NCBI RefSeq assembly: GCF_963678635.1
Contig: NC_087062.1
Span: forward strand, 2,978,001-3,042,000
Length of the DNA stretch: 64,000 nt
Origin: Symsagittifera roscoffensis
Taxonomy: Eukaryota; Xenacoelomorpha; Acoela; Convolutidae
Reading direction: 5' to 3'
Shown piece after piece: positions 31,815-44,239 of the stretch (position 1 is the stretch's first letter; each line of letters begins with the position of its first letter). The notes under the pieces are model-generated. The model saw only the letters and a list, made by a program, of their open reading frames with translations. It was not told the DNA's origin and made no database searches. Position numbers and translations under genes: made by a program.

Positions 31815-32950
31815 AATCAAGCTCAACTAACTGCTCAAATATAGTGGCAATTCAACTCTCTAACTTCTATCTATGAGAAAAAACGCCATTTTATCACAAA
31901 AGTTGTAAGGCTAGGTTTGAGGGCTAAAAACTGCATCAGCAAGAAATCCTAACTAGGGCAAAAAATCAACTTAGAAAAAAAAGTTGTCTCAAGAAATGAT
32001 TTATCGAATTTCAGCGGCAGTTTTTCATCACACAAGTTGCGAATTCCTAAATGAGATAAAAAAGATCAATTAACAAAACTATCAGGCTCCTTAAATCAGT
32101 TATAAGGACTCGGTTGCAGCCTTCATTACAAAACTTGAAGCCACTAATTAACACAAGAAAGTCCGAATTACTAAAAATCAGTCTCATAAATTCAGTTATT
32201 AAAATGCAGTCGCATTTATTATTAAAGAGCAGCTAAACTCTTAAAGAGAACACAGCGGATCCATTAACGAGATATTAAACTCATTAAATCAAGTACCAGG
32301 ATTCAGTCGCTAATTTCGTCACGAAAAAAATAACACCATATTAAGACGAGGAACGTTGAGTTAAAAAATATGTAACGCATTTTTCATCACTACAGTTGTT
32401 AACTCCTAATTATGTAAGAAAGATTAAGTAACCAAAAATTAGTCATATCAAACAAAATATCAGGTTTCAGTCGCTATTTATCACAAGAAATTTTAACTCC
32501 AAATGGCCAACTAAGACAAAGATGATCAACATACAAAAAGAATCATGAAATCAAATATCACGATTCAGCGACCTTTTTTCAAGACGAAAAATTGACTTCT
32601 GACACAGAGATGAGGTTGCAAAGAAATCAACCTCATTAAATCAGCTCTGAGGATTCAATTGAAAGGTTCATCACGAAACTTGTATCTACTAATTATGACA
32701 AAGATGAGCAAATAACAAAAAAAATACGCTAATTAAATCAGTTTTCAGGATTCAACCATGTCACAAAAATCAAGCTCATTAAATCAGTTATCATGATTCA
32801 GTCGCATTTTTCATCACAAAATTGATTACTCACAAACTAGTTAAAAAATTAAGTTATAAAAATCAGGCTCTTTAAATCAATTATCAGGATTCAGTCGCCA
32901 TTTTCATAACGAAATTTCTTAATTCCTATAGATGTATACGGAGGATTGAG
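31815..32950. repeat. Diverged edge of the satellite array
   Basis: Monomers are recognisable only through short blocks (AAATCAAGCTCA, CGCCATTTTATCACAAAAGTTG, AAATCAGTTATAAGGA and TTCAGTCGC). Spacing is irregular and mutual identity is low compared with 44-64 kb. This is the expected look of an array boundary that is no longer homogenised. Confidence 0.7.
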
Positions 32951-33459
32951 TAACAGAAATCAAACTCACTAAACAAATTATCAGGATTCCAACAAGGGTT
33001 TTATCACAAAAATTGTACATTCCTCAATTAGATTTAAACGACTTATTAACATACAATCAATCTCATTCAATCAAATATCCGGATTCAACCGCATTTCAAG
33101 CTCATTAAATCAATTATCAGGAATCCATCGCCTTTTTCATCACATTAGTTGTTAACTAATTAATACGTATAGATATACTAATTAAGACTCACTAACCAAA
33201 AATCAGTCTCATCGAAGAAGTTATCAAATTTGAGTCGCTTTTTACCGCAAGAAAATTAAACTCCAAATGACCAACTAAGCAATAAAGATGATCAAGATAC
33301 AAATGACTCATCAAATCAAATGTCACGATTCAGCAAAGCGGCTTTCTTTCAACACAAAAATGAACTACTGACACAGGAATGGGGTTGTAAAAAAGTCAGG
33401 CTCATTAAATCAGCTCTGAGGATTCAATTAAACTATTCGCCACGAAACTTGTAATTGCT

Positions 33460-34260
33460 AATCAAGCTTGTAAATCAAGCTCATCAACCCAGTTTTCAGC
33501 ATTCAATCGTATTAGTTGTCGCAAATAAATGTAAATCCATACATAAGTAAGACTGACTGAGATACAAAAAATCAGGCACATTAAATCCGTTATCAGGATT
33601 CAGTCGCCATTTCCATCACGAAATTTCTTAATTCCTATTTATATACGAAGTATTGGGTAACAGAAGTCAAACTCACTAAACATGTTTCCAGAATTTCAAT
33701 GTGGGCATATCGCAATCGTTGTACAATCCTCAATAAGTCTTAAACGACTTATTAACATAAAATCAATCTCATTCAATCAAATATCCGGATTCAACCGCAT
33801 TTCAGCCTCATTAAATCAATTACCAGGAATCAATCGCATTTTTCATCACATTAGTTGTTAATTACTTAATATGTATTATTACTTACAAAAAAATCAGTCT
33901 CAACAAAGAGGTTATCAAATTTCAGTCGCTTTTTAGAACAACAAATTTAAACTCCAAATGCCCGACTAAGACAAAGATGATCAAGATACAAAATGACTCA
34001 TCAAAACAAACATCACGATTTAGCGAAGCGACCTTCTTTCAACACAAAAAAATGAACTTCTGACACAGGCATGTGGTTGTAAAAAAAATCAGGGTCAAAA
34101 AATCAGCTCTGAGGATTCAATTAATGGCCACGAAACTTGTAATTGCTAATTATGAATATGATGAATAAATTACAAAATAAATCAATCTCATCAAACCAAT
34201 TTTCAGGATTAAATCGTTTTAGTTGTGACCAAAAAATGTAAATCCATACTAAAGTAGGAC
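33460..34260. repeat. Array segment duplicated at +8811 bp (empty site for the hAT element)
   Basis: Shares the private variant AATCAAGCTTGTAAATCAAGC (33460 here, 42271 there) and continues in register. ATTATTAC at 33875-33882 corresponds to the target duplication at 42686-42693, so this is the uninterrupted paralogue. Confidence 0.85.
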
Positions 34261-37200
34261 CAATTGAGATACAAAAAATCAGGCTCATTCAATCAATTAT
34301 CAAGATTCAGTCGCCATTTTCATCACGAAGTTTCGTTACTCCTATAAATATATACGAAGCATTGAGTAACAGAAATCAAACCCACTAAACAAGTTATCAG
34401 GATTCCAACAAGGGTTTTATCGCAAAAATTGTATATTCCTCAAAAAGATTTAAGCGACTTATTAACATAAAATCAATCTCATTCAATCAAATATCCGGAA
34501 TCGACCGCATTTCAGACTCATTAAATCAATTATCAGGAATCAATCGCATTTTTCATCACATTAGTTGTTAACTACTTAATATGTATTAAAGATTTACTAA
34601 CAAAAAAAATCTGTCTCAACAAAGAGGTTATCAAACTTCAGTCGCTTTTTAGCACAACAAATTTAAACTCCAAATGCCCAACTAAGGCAAAGATGATCAA
34701 GATACAAAAATACTCATCAAATCAAACATCACGATTTAGCGAAGCGACCTTCTTTCAACACAAAAAAATAAACTTCTGACACAGGAATGTGCTTGTAAAA
34801 AAAATCAGGGTCAATAAATCAGCTCTGAGGATTCAATTAAACTAATGGCCAAGAAACTTGTAATTGCTAATTATGACAATGATGAATAAATTACAAAATA
34901 AATCAATCTCATCAAACCAATTTTCAGGATTAAATCGTATTAGTTGTCACCAAAAAATGTAAATCCATACAAAAGTTAGACCGATTGAGATACAAAAAAT
35001 CAGGCTCATTAAATCAGTTATATGGATTAAGTCGCATTTTTTTTATCACAAAAAAGATTACTCACAAACAAGTTTAAAAATTTAGATTATAAAAATCAGG
35101 CTCACTAAATCAATTATCAGGATTCAGTCGCCATTTTCATCACGACATTTCGTTATTCCTATAAATATATACGAAGGATTGAGTAACAGAAATCAAACTC
35201 ACTAAACAAATTATCAGGATTCCAACAAGGGTTTTATCACAAAAATTGTACATTTCTCAATTAGATTTAAACGACTTATTAACATACAATCAATCTCATT
35301 CAATCAAATATCCGGATTCAACCGCATTTCAAGCTCATTAAATCAATTATCAGGAATCCATCGCCTTTTTCATCACATTAGTTGTTAACTAATTAATACG
35401 TATGGAAGACTCACTAACCAAAAATCAGTCTCATCGAAGAAGTTATCAAATTTGAGTCGCTTTTTACCGCAAGAAAATTAAACTCCAAATGACCAACTAA
35501 GACAAAGATGATCAAGATACAAATGACTCATCAAATCAAATGTCACGATTCAGCAAAGCGGCCTTCTTTCAACACAAAAATGAACTACTGACACACGAAT
35601 GGGGTTGTAAAAAAGTCAGGCTCATTAAATCAGCTCTGAGGATTCAATTAAACTATTCGCCAAGAAACTTGTAATTGCTAATTATGACAACGATGAATAA
35701 CTTTAAAAAAAAATCAAGCTCATCAAACCAGTTTTCAGCATTCAATCGTATTAGTTGTCGCAAATAAATTTAAATCCATACATAAGTAAGACTGACTGAG
35801 ATACAAAAAATCAGGCACATTAAATCCGTTATCAGGATTCAGTCGCCATTTCCATCACGAAATTTCTTAATTCCCATTTATATACGAAGCATTGAGTAAC
35901 AGAAGTCAAACTCACTAAACATGTTATCAGAATTTCAATGTGGGTATATCGCAATTGTTGTACAATCCTCAATAAGTCTTAAACGACTTATTAACATAAA
36001 AAAAATCTCATTCAATCAAATATCCGGATTCAACCGCATTTCAGCCTCATTGAATCAATTATCAGGAATCAATCGCATTTTTCATCACTTTAGTTGTTAA
36101 TTACTTAATATGTATTATTACTTACAAAAAAATCAGTCTCAACAAAGAGGTTATCAAATTTCAGTCGCTTTTTAGCACAACAAATTTAAACTCCAAATGC
36201 CCAACTAAGACAAAGATGATCAAGATACAAAATGACTCATCAAAACAAACATCACGATTTAGCGAAGCGACCTTCTTTCAACACAAAAAATGAACTTCTG
36301 ACACAGGAATGTGGTTGTAAAAAAATCAGGGTCAATAAATCAGCTCTGAGGATTCAATTAAACTAATGGCCACGAAACTTGTAATTGCTAATTATGACAA
36401 TGATGAATAAATTACAAAATAAATCAATCTCATCAAACCAATTTTCAGGATTAAATCGTTTTAGTTGTGACCAAAAAATGTAAATCCATACTAAAATAAG
36501 ACCGATTGAGATACAAAAATCAGGCTCATTAAATCAGTTATAAGGATTAAGTCGCATTTTTTATCACAAAAAAGATTACTCACAAACAAGTTCAAAAATT
36601 TAGATTATAAAAATCAGGCTCACTAAATCAATTATCAGGATTCAGTCGCCATTTTCATCACGACATTTCGTTATTCCTATCAATATATACGAAAGATTGA
36701 GTAACAGAAATCAAACTGACTAAACAAGTTATCAGGATTCCAACGTGGGTTTTATCGCAATAGTTAAACAATACTCAATAAGACTTAAGCGACTTATTAA
36801 CATAAAATCAATCTCATTCAACCAAACATCTGAATTCAACCGCATTTCAGGCTCATTAAATCATTTATCAGGAATCAATCGCATTTTTCATCACATTAGT
36901 TGTTAACCACTTCATATGTATTAAAGATTTACTAACAAAAAAATCAGTCTCAACAAAGAGGTTATCAAATTTCAGTCGCATTTTAGCACAACAATTTTAA
37001 ACTCCAAATGCCCAACTAAGACAAAGATGATCAAGATACAAAATGACTCATCAAATCAAACATCACGATTTAGCAAAGCGACCTTCTTTCAGCACAAAAA
37101 AATGAACTTCTGACACAGGGATGTGGTTGTAAAAAAATCAGGCTCAATTAATCAGCACTGAGGATTCAATTAAACTATTCGCCACGAAACTTGTATTTGC

Positions 37201-40200
37201 TTATTACGACAAGGATGAATAAATTACAAAATAAATCAATCTCATCAAACCAAATTTCAGGATTAAATCGTATTAGTTGTCACCAAAAAATGTAAATCCA
37301 TACAAAACTAAGACCGATTGAGATGCAAAAAATCAGGCTCATTAAATCAGTTATCAGGATTCAGCCGCATTTTTCATCACTAAAATGATTACTCACAAAC
37401 AAGGTAAAATATTTAGGTTATAAAAATCAGGCTCATTAAATCAATTATCAGGATTCAGTCGCCATTTTCATCACAAAATTTCGTTATTCCTATAAATATA
37501 TACGAAGGATTGAGTAACAGAAATCAAACTCACTAAACAAGTTATCAGGATTCCAACGTGGGTTTTATCGCAATAGTTGTACATTCCTCAATAAGACTTA
37601 AACGACTTATTAACATAAAATCAATCTCATTCAATCAAATATCCGGATTCAACCGCATTTCAGGCTCATTAAATCATTTATCAGGAATCAATCACATTTT
37701 TCAACACATTAGTTGTTAACTACTTAATATGTATTAAAGATTTACTAACAAAAAAATCAGTCTCAACAAAGAAATTATCAAATTTCAGTCGTTTTTAGCA
37801 CAACAAATTGAAACTCCAAATGCTCAAGTGGGAAAAAGATGATCATGATACAAAATGATTCATAAAATCAAACATCAAGATTTAGCGAAGCGACCTTCTT
37901 TCAACACAAAAAATGAACGTCTGACACAGGGCTGTTGTTGTAAAAAAAACCAGGCTCAAAAATTCAGCTCTGAGGATTCAACTAAACTATTCGCCACAAA
38001 ACTTATAATTGCTAATTATGACAATGATGAATAAATACAAAATAAATCAATCTCATCGAACCAATTTTCAGGATTAAATCGTATCAGTTGTCATCAAAAA
38101 ATGTGAATCCATACAAAAGTAAGACCGATTGAGATACAAAAAATAAGGCTCATTAAATCAGTTCTCAGGATTCAGTCGCATTTTTCATCACAAAAATGAT
38201 TACTCACAAACAAGTTAAAATTTTTAGGTTATTAAAATCAGGCTCATTAAATCAATTATCAGGATTCAGTCGCCATTTTAGTCACGAAATTTCGTTATTC
38301 CTATAAATATATACGAAGGATTGAGTAACAGAAACCAAACTCACAAAACAAGTTATCAGGATTCCAACGTGGGTTTTATCGCAGTAGTTGTACATTCCTC
38401 AATAATACTTAAACGACTTATTAACATAAAATCAATCTCATTCAACCAAATATCCGGATTCAACCGCATTTCAGGCTCACTAAATCAATTATCAGGAATC
38501 AATCGCATTTTTCATCACATTAGTAGTTAACTACTTAATATGTATTTAGGATTTACTAACAAAAAAACCAGTCTCAACAAAGAGGTTATCAAACTTCAGA
38601 CGCTTTTTAGCACAAATTTAAACTCCAAATGCCCAACTAAGACAAAGATGATCAAGATACAAAATGACTCATCAAATCAAACATCACAATTTAGCGAAGC
38701 GACCTTCTTTCAACACAAAAAATGAACTTCTGACACAGGGATGTGGTTGTAAAAAAAATCAGGCTCAAAAATCAGCTCTGGGGATTCAATAAAACTAGTC
38801 GCCACGAAACTTAAAATTGCTAATTATGACAATAATGAATAAATTACAAAATAAATCAATCTAATTAAACCAATTTTCAGGATTAAATCGTATTAGTTGT
38901 CACCAAAAAATGTGAATCCATACAAAACTAAGACCGATTGAGATACAAAAAATTAGGCTCATTAAATCAATTATCAGGAATCAATCGCATTTTTCATCAC
39001 TTTAGTTGTTAATTACTTAATATGTATTATTACTTACAAAAAAATCAGTCTCAACAAAGAGGTTATCAAATTTCAGTCGCTTTTTAGCACAACAAATTTC
39101 AACTCCAAATGCCCAACTAAGACAAAGATGATCAAGATACAAAATGACTCATCAAAACAAACATCACGATTTAGCGAAGCGACCTTCTTTCAACACAAAA
39201 AATGAACTTCTGACACAGGAATGTGGTTGTAAAAAAAATCAGGGTCAATAAATCAGCTCTGAGGATTCAATTAAACTAATGGCCACGAAACTTGTAATTG
39301 CTAATTATGACAATGATGAATAAATTACAAAATAAATCAATCTCATCAAACCAATTTTCAGGATTAAATCGTTTTAGTTGTGACCAAAAAATCTCATCAA
39401 ACCAAATTTCAGGATTAAATCGTATTAGTTGTCACCAAAAAATGTAAATCCATACAAAACTAAGACCGATTGAGATACAAAAAATCAGGCTCATTAAATC
39501 AGTTATCAGGATTCAGTCGCATTTTTCATCACTAAAATGATTACTCACAAACAAGGTAAAATATTTAGGTTATAAAAATCAGGCTCATTAAATCAATTAT
39601 CAGGATTCAGTCGCCATTTTCATCACAAAATTTCGTTATTCCTATAAATATATACGAAGGATTGAGTAACAGAAATCAAACTCACTAAACAAGTTATCAG
39701 GATTCCAACGTGGGTTTTATCGCAATAGTTGTACATTCCTCAATAAGACTTAAACGACTTATTAACATAAAATCAATCTCATTCAATCAAATATCCGGAT
39801 TCAACCGCATTTCAGGCTCATTAAATCATTTATCAGGAATCAATCACATTTTTCAACACATTAGTTGTTAACTACTTAATATGTATTAAAGATTTACTAA
39901 CAAAAAAATCAGTCTCAACAAAGAAATTATCAAATTTCAGTCGTCTTTAGCACAACAAATTGAAACTCCAAATGCTCAAGTGGGAAAAAGATGATCATGA
40001 TACAAAATGATTCATAAAATCAAACATCAAGATTTAGCGAAGCGACCTTCTTTCAACACAAAAAATGAACGTCTGACACAGGGCTGTTGTTGTAAAAAAA
40101 ACCAGGCTCAAAAAATCAGCTCTGAGGATTCAACTAAACTATTCGCCACAAAACTTATAATTGCTAATTATGACAATGATGAATAAATACAAAATAAATC

Positions 40201-42685
40201 AATCTCATCGAACCAATTTTCAGGATTAAATCGTATCAGTTGTCATCAAAAAATGTGAATCCATACAAAAGTAAGACCGATTGAGATACAAAAAATAAGG
40301 CTCATTAAATCAGTTCTCAGGATTCAGTCGCATTTTTTATCACAAAAATGATTACTCAAAAACAAGTTAAAATTTTTAGGTTATTAAAATCAGGCTCATT
40401 AAATCAATTATCAGGATTCAGTCGCCATTTTAGTCACGAAATTTCGTTATTCCTATAAATATATACGAAGGATTGAGTAACAGAAATCAAACTCACAAAA
40501 CAAGTTATCAGGATTCCAACGTGGGTTTTATCGCAGTAGTTGTACATTCCTCAATAATACTTAAACGACTTATTAACATAAAATCAATCTCATTCAACCA
40601 AATATCCGGATTCAACCGCATTTCAGGCTCATTAAATCAATTATCAGGAATCAATCGCATTTTTCATCACATTAGTAGTTAACTACTTAATATGTATTTA
40701 GGATTTACTAACAAAAAAATCAGTCTCAACAAAGAGGTTATCAAACTTCAGACGCTTTTTAGCACAAATTTAAACTCCAAATGCCCAACTAAGACAAAGA
40801 TGATCGAGATACAAAATGACTCATCAAATCAAACATCACAATTTAGCGAAGCGACCTTCTTTCAACACAAAAAATGAACTTCTGACACAGGGATGTGGTT
40901 GTAAAAAAAATCAGGCTCAAAAATCAGCTCTGGGGATTCAATAAAACTAGTCGCCACGAAACTTAAAATTGCTAATTATGACAATAATGAATAAATTACA
41001 AAATAAATCAATCTAATTAAACCAATTTTCAGGATTAAATCGTATTAGTTGTCACCAAAAAATGTGAATCCATACAAAACTAAGACCGATTGAGATACAA
41101 AAAATTAGGCTCATTAAATCAATTAGGAATCAGGAATCAATCGCATTTTTCATCACTTTAGTTGTTAATTACTTAATATGTATTATTACTTACAAAAAAT
41201 CAGTCTCAACAAAGAGGTTATCATATTTCAGTCGCTTTTTAGCACAACAAATTTAAACTGCAAATGCCCAACTAAGACAAAGATGATCAAGATACAAAAT
41301 GACTCATCAAAACAAACATCACGATTTAGCGAAGCGACCTTCTTTCAACACAAAAAATGAACTTCTGAAACAGGAATGTGGTTGTAAAAAAAATCAGGGT
41401 CAATAAATCAGCTCTGAGGATTCAATTAAACTAATGGCCACGAAACTTGTAATTGCTAATTATGACAATGATGAATAAATTACAAAATAAATCAATCTCA
41501 TCAAACCAATTTTCAGGATTAAATCGTTTTAGTTGTGACCAAAAAATGTAAATCCATACTAAAATAAGACCGATTGAGATACAAAAATCAGGCTCATTAA
41601 ATCAATTATAAGGATTATGTCGCATTTTTTATCACAAAAAAGATTACTCACAAACAAGTTCAAAAATTTAGATTATAAAAATCAGGCTCACTAAATCAAT
41701 TATCAGGATTCAGTCGCCATTTTCATCACGACATTTCGTTATTCCTATCAATATATACGAAAGATTGAGTAACAGAAATCAAACTGACTAAACAAGTTAT
41801 CAGGATTCCAACGTGGGTTTTATCGCAATAGTTAAACAATACTCAATAAGACTTAAGCGACTTATTAACATAAAATCAATCTCATTCAACCAAACATCTG
41901 ATTTCAACCGCATTTCAGGCTCATTAAATCATTTATCAGGAATCAATCGCATTTTTCATCACATTAGTTGTTAACCACTTCATATGTATTAAAGATTTAC
42001 TAACAAAAAAATCAGTCTCAACAAAGAGGTTATCAAATTTCAGTCGCATTTTAGCACAACAATTTTAAACTCCAAATGCCCAACTAAGACAAAGATGATC
42101 AAGATACAAAATGACTCATCAAATCAAACATCACGATTTAGCAAAGCGACCTTCTTTCAGCACAAAAAAAATGAACTTCTGACAGAGGGATGTGGTTGTA
42201 AAAAAATCAGGCTCAATAAATCAGCACTGAGGATTCAATTAAACTATTCGCCACGAAACTTGTAATTGCTAATCAAGCTTGTAAATCAAGCTCATCAACC
42301 CAGTTTTCAGCATTCAATCGTATTAGTTGTCGCAAATAAATGTAAATCCATACATAAGTAAGACTGACTGAGATACAAAAAATCAGGCACATTAAATCCG
42401 TTATCAGGATTCAGTCGCCATTTCCATCACGAAATTTCTTAATTCCTATTTATATACGAAGTATTGGGTAACAGAAGTCAAACTCACTAAACATGTTTCC
42501 AGAATTTCAATGTGGGCATATCGCAATCGTTGTACAATCCTCAATAAGTCTTAAAAGACTTATTAACATAAAATCAATCTCATTCAATCAAATATCCGGA
42601 TTCAACCGCATTTCAGCCTCATTAAATCAATTACCAGGAATCAATCGCATTTTTCATCACATTAGTTGTTAATTACTTAATATGT

Positions 42686-42693
42686 ATTATTAC
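42686..42693. repeat. Target-site duplication, left
   Basis: ATTATTAC, identical to 43267-43274; present once at the paralogous empty site 33875-33882. Confidence 0.92.
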
Positions 42694-42894
42694 TAGTGTG
42701 TCCAACTGTAACTGAATTGAAAACTGTAACTGAAACTGTTACTGCACAACTGAAATGGTTTTGATCAACTGAAACTGAAACAGCCGGATGTTTTGAACTG
42801 TAACTGAAACTGTAACTGAAACCAACTCCGATCCTTGTTTCAGTTAGAGTTTCAGTTACAGTTACAGTTGCAGTTTCAGTTGCAGATAGCTTAG

Positions 42895-42902
42895 TATAAA
42901 TA
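42895..42902 (+). promoter_or_regulatory. TATA box of the hAT-like element
   Basis: TATAAATA, 31 nt before the ATG at 42934. With usual spacing the 5'UTR would be only a few bases long. It lies at the end of the subterminal repeat block, where hAT promoters are expected. Confidence 0.5.
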
Positions 42903-42933
42903 CTTGACGCAATTCATACGTTTCCAGATCGAG

Positions 42934-43113
42934 ATGGCAGCAACAACAACTGGTCGCAAGCGTAGCAACCCGGTGCATCAATACTTTGTTATAGATGAGA
43001 GCAAGACAGCGTACAGATGTACGGACGACGACTGCGAGTTCACAAGTCTGGTGAAGCATGGTCCTACCAACCTCAAACTGCAGTTTTGTTTTCAAATTCA
43101 ACATGTTGTTTGA
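42934..43113 (+). CDS. Truncated BED-type zinc-finger ORF of the hAT-like element
   Basis: 59 codons from ATG 42934. It has the basic start TTTGRKRSNPVHQYF, then AYRCTDDDC, then SLVKHGPTNLKLQ. This resembles a BED finger (aromatic near the start, a Cys pair, T-N-L before the His pair), the DNA-binding domain of hAT transposases. The Cys pair spacing is C-x4-C, not the usual C-x2-C. The closing His pair is absent: after KLQ the sequence changes to FCFQIQHVV, where an internal deletion seems to have joined the 3' end. It is not expected to be a complete finger. Confidence 0.55.
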   Translation: MAATTTGRKRSNPVHQYFVIDESKTAYRCTDDDCEFTSLVKHGPTNLKLQFCFQIQHVV

Positions 43114-43266
43114 TTCAATTTTTCCAACTGAAAGCTTCAACTGAAACTGAAACTGAAAGAAAAAAACTGTAAAAACTGTAACTGTAACTGAAATGGAAAG
43201 ACCCGGAAAATCAGAACTGTAACTTTAACTGAAAAACAGACGAAAAGAATTCAGTTGGACACACTA

Positions 43267-43274
43267 ATTATTAC
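43267..43274. repeat. Target-site duplication, right
   Basis: ATTATTAC, directly behind the right terminal inverted repeat; the satellite resumes with TTACAAAAAAAATCAG. Confidence 0.92.
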
Positions 43275-44239
43275 TTACAAAAAAAATCAGTCTCAACAAA
43301 GAGGTTATCAAATTTCAGTCGCTTTTTAGAACAACAAATTTAAACTCCAAATGCCCGACTAAGACAAAGATGATCAAGATACAAAATGACTCATCAAAAC
43401 AAACATCACGATTTAGCGAAGCGACCTTCTTTCAACACAAAAAAATGAACTTCTGACACAGGCATGTGGTTGTAAAAAAATCAGGGTCAAAAAATCAGCT
43501 CTGAGGATTCAATTAATGGCCACGAAACTTGTAATTGCTAATTATGAATATGATGAATAAATTACAAAATAAATCAATCTCATCAAACCAATTTTCAGGA
43601 TTAAATCGTTTTAGTTGTGACCAAAAAATGTAAATCCATACTAAAGTAGGACCAATTGAGATACAAAAAATCAGGCTCATTAAATCAGTTATCAGGATTC
43701 AGTCGCATTTTTCATCACTAAAATGATTACTCACAAACAAGGTAAAATATTTAGGTTATTAAAATCAGGCTCATTAAATCAATTATCAGGATTCAGTCGC
43801 CATTTTAGTCACGAAATTTCGTTATTCCTATAAATATATACGAAGGATTGAGTAACAGAAATCAAACTCACAAAACAAGTTATCAGGATTCCAACGTGGG
43901 TTTTATCGCAGTAGTTGTACATTCCTCAATAATACTTAAACGACTTATTAACATAAAATCAATCTCATTCAACCAAATATCCGGATTCAACCGCATTTCA
44001 GGCTCATTAAATCAATTATCAGGAATCAATCGCATTTTTCATCACATTAGTAGTTAACTACTTAATATGTATTTAGGATTTACTAACAAAAAAATCAGTC
44101 TCAACAAAGAGGTTATCAAACTTCAGACGCTTTTTAGCACAAATTTAAACTCCAAATGCCCAACTAAGACAAAGATGATCAAGATACAAAATGACTCATC
44201 AAATCAAACATCACAATTTAGCGAAGCGACCTTCTTTCA

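Larger units (their letters stand above)
42694..43266. mobile_element. Non-autonomous hAT-like transposon in the satellite
   Basis: 573 bp bounded by perfect 15-bp terminal inverted repeats TAGTGTGTCCAACTG. The 8-bp direct duplications ATTATTAC flank it at 42686-42693 and 43267-43274. The 8-bp duplication and the terminal TAGTG (hAT consensus YARNG) identify the superfamily. Subterminal regions are dense in CTGTAACTGAAACTG repeats, like transposase-binding sites. Only a short N-terminal BED-finger-like ORF remains; the catalytic part is gone, so movement would depend on an enzyme encoded elsewhere. Confidence 0.92.
42271..43650. repeat. Duplicate of 33460-34260, carrying the hAT insertion
   Basis: Collinear with the segment 8811 bp upstream until the insertion, then continues collinear after it. 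The first sequence to diverge is near 43680 (ATTAAATCAGTTATC against ATTCAATCAATTATC). Confidence 0.8.
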
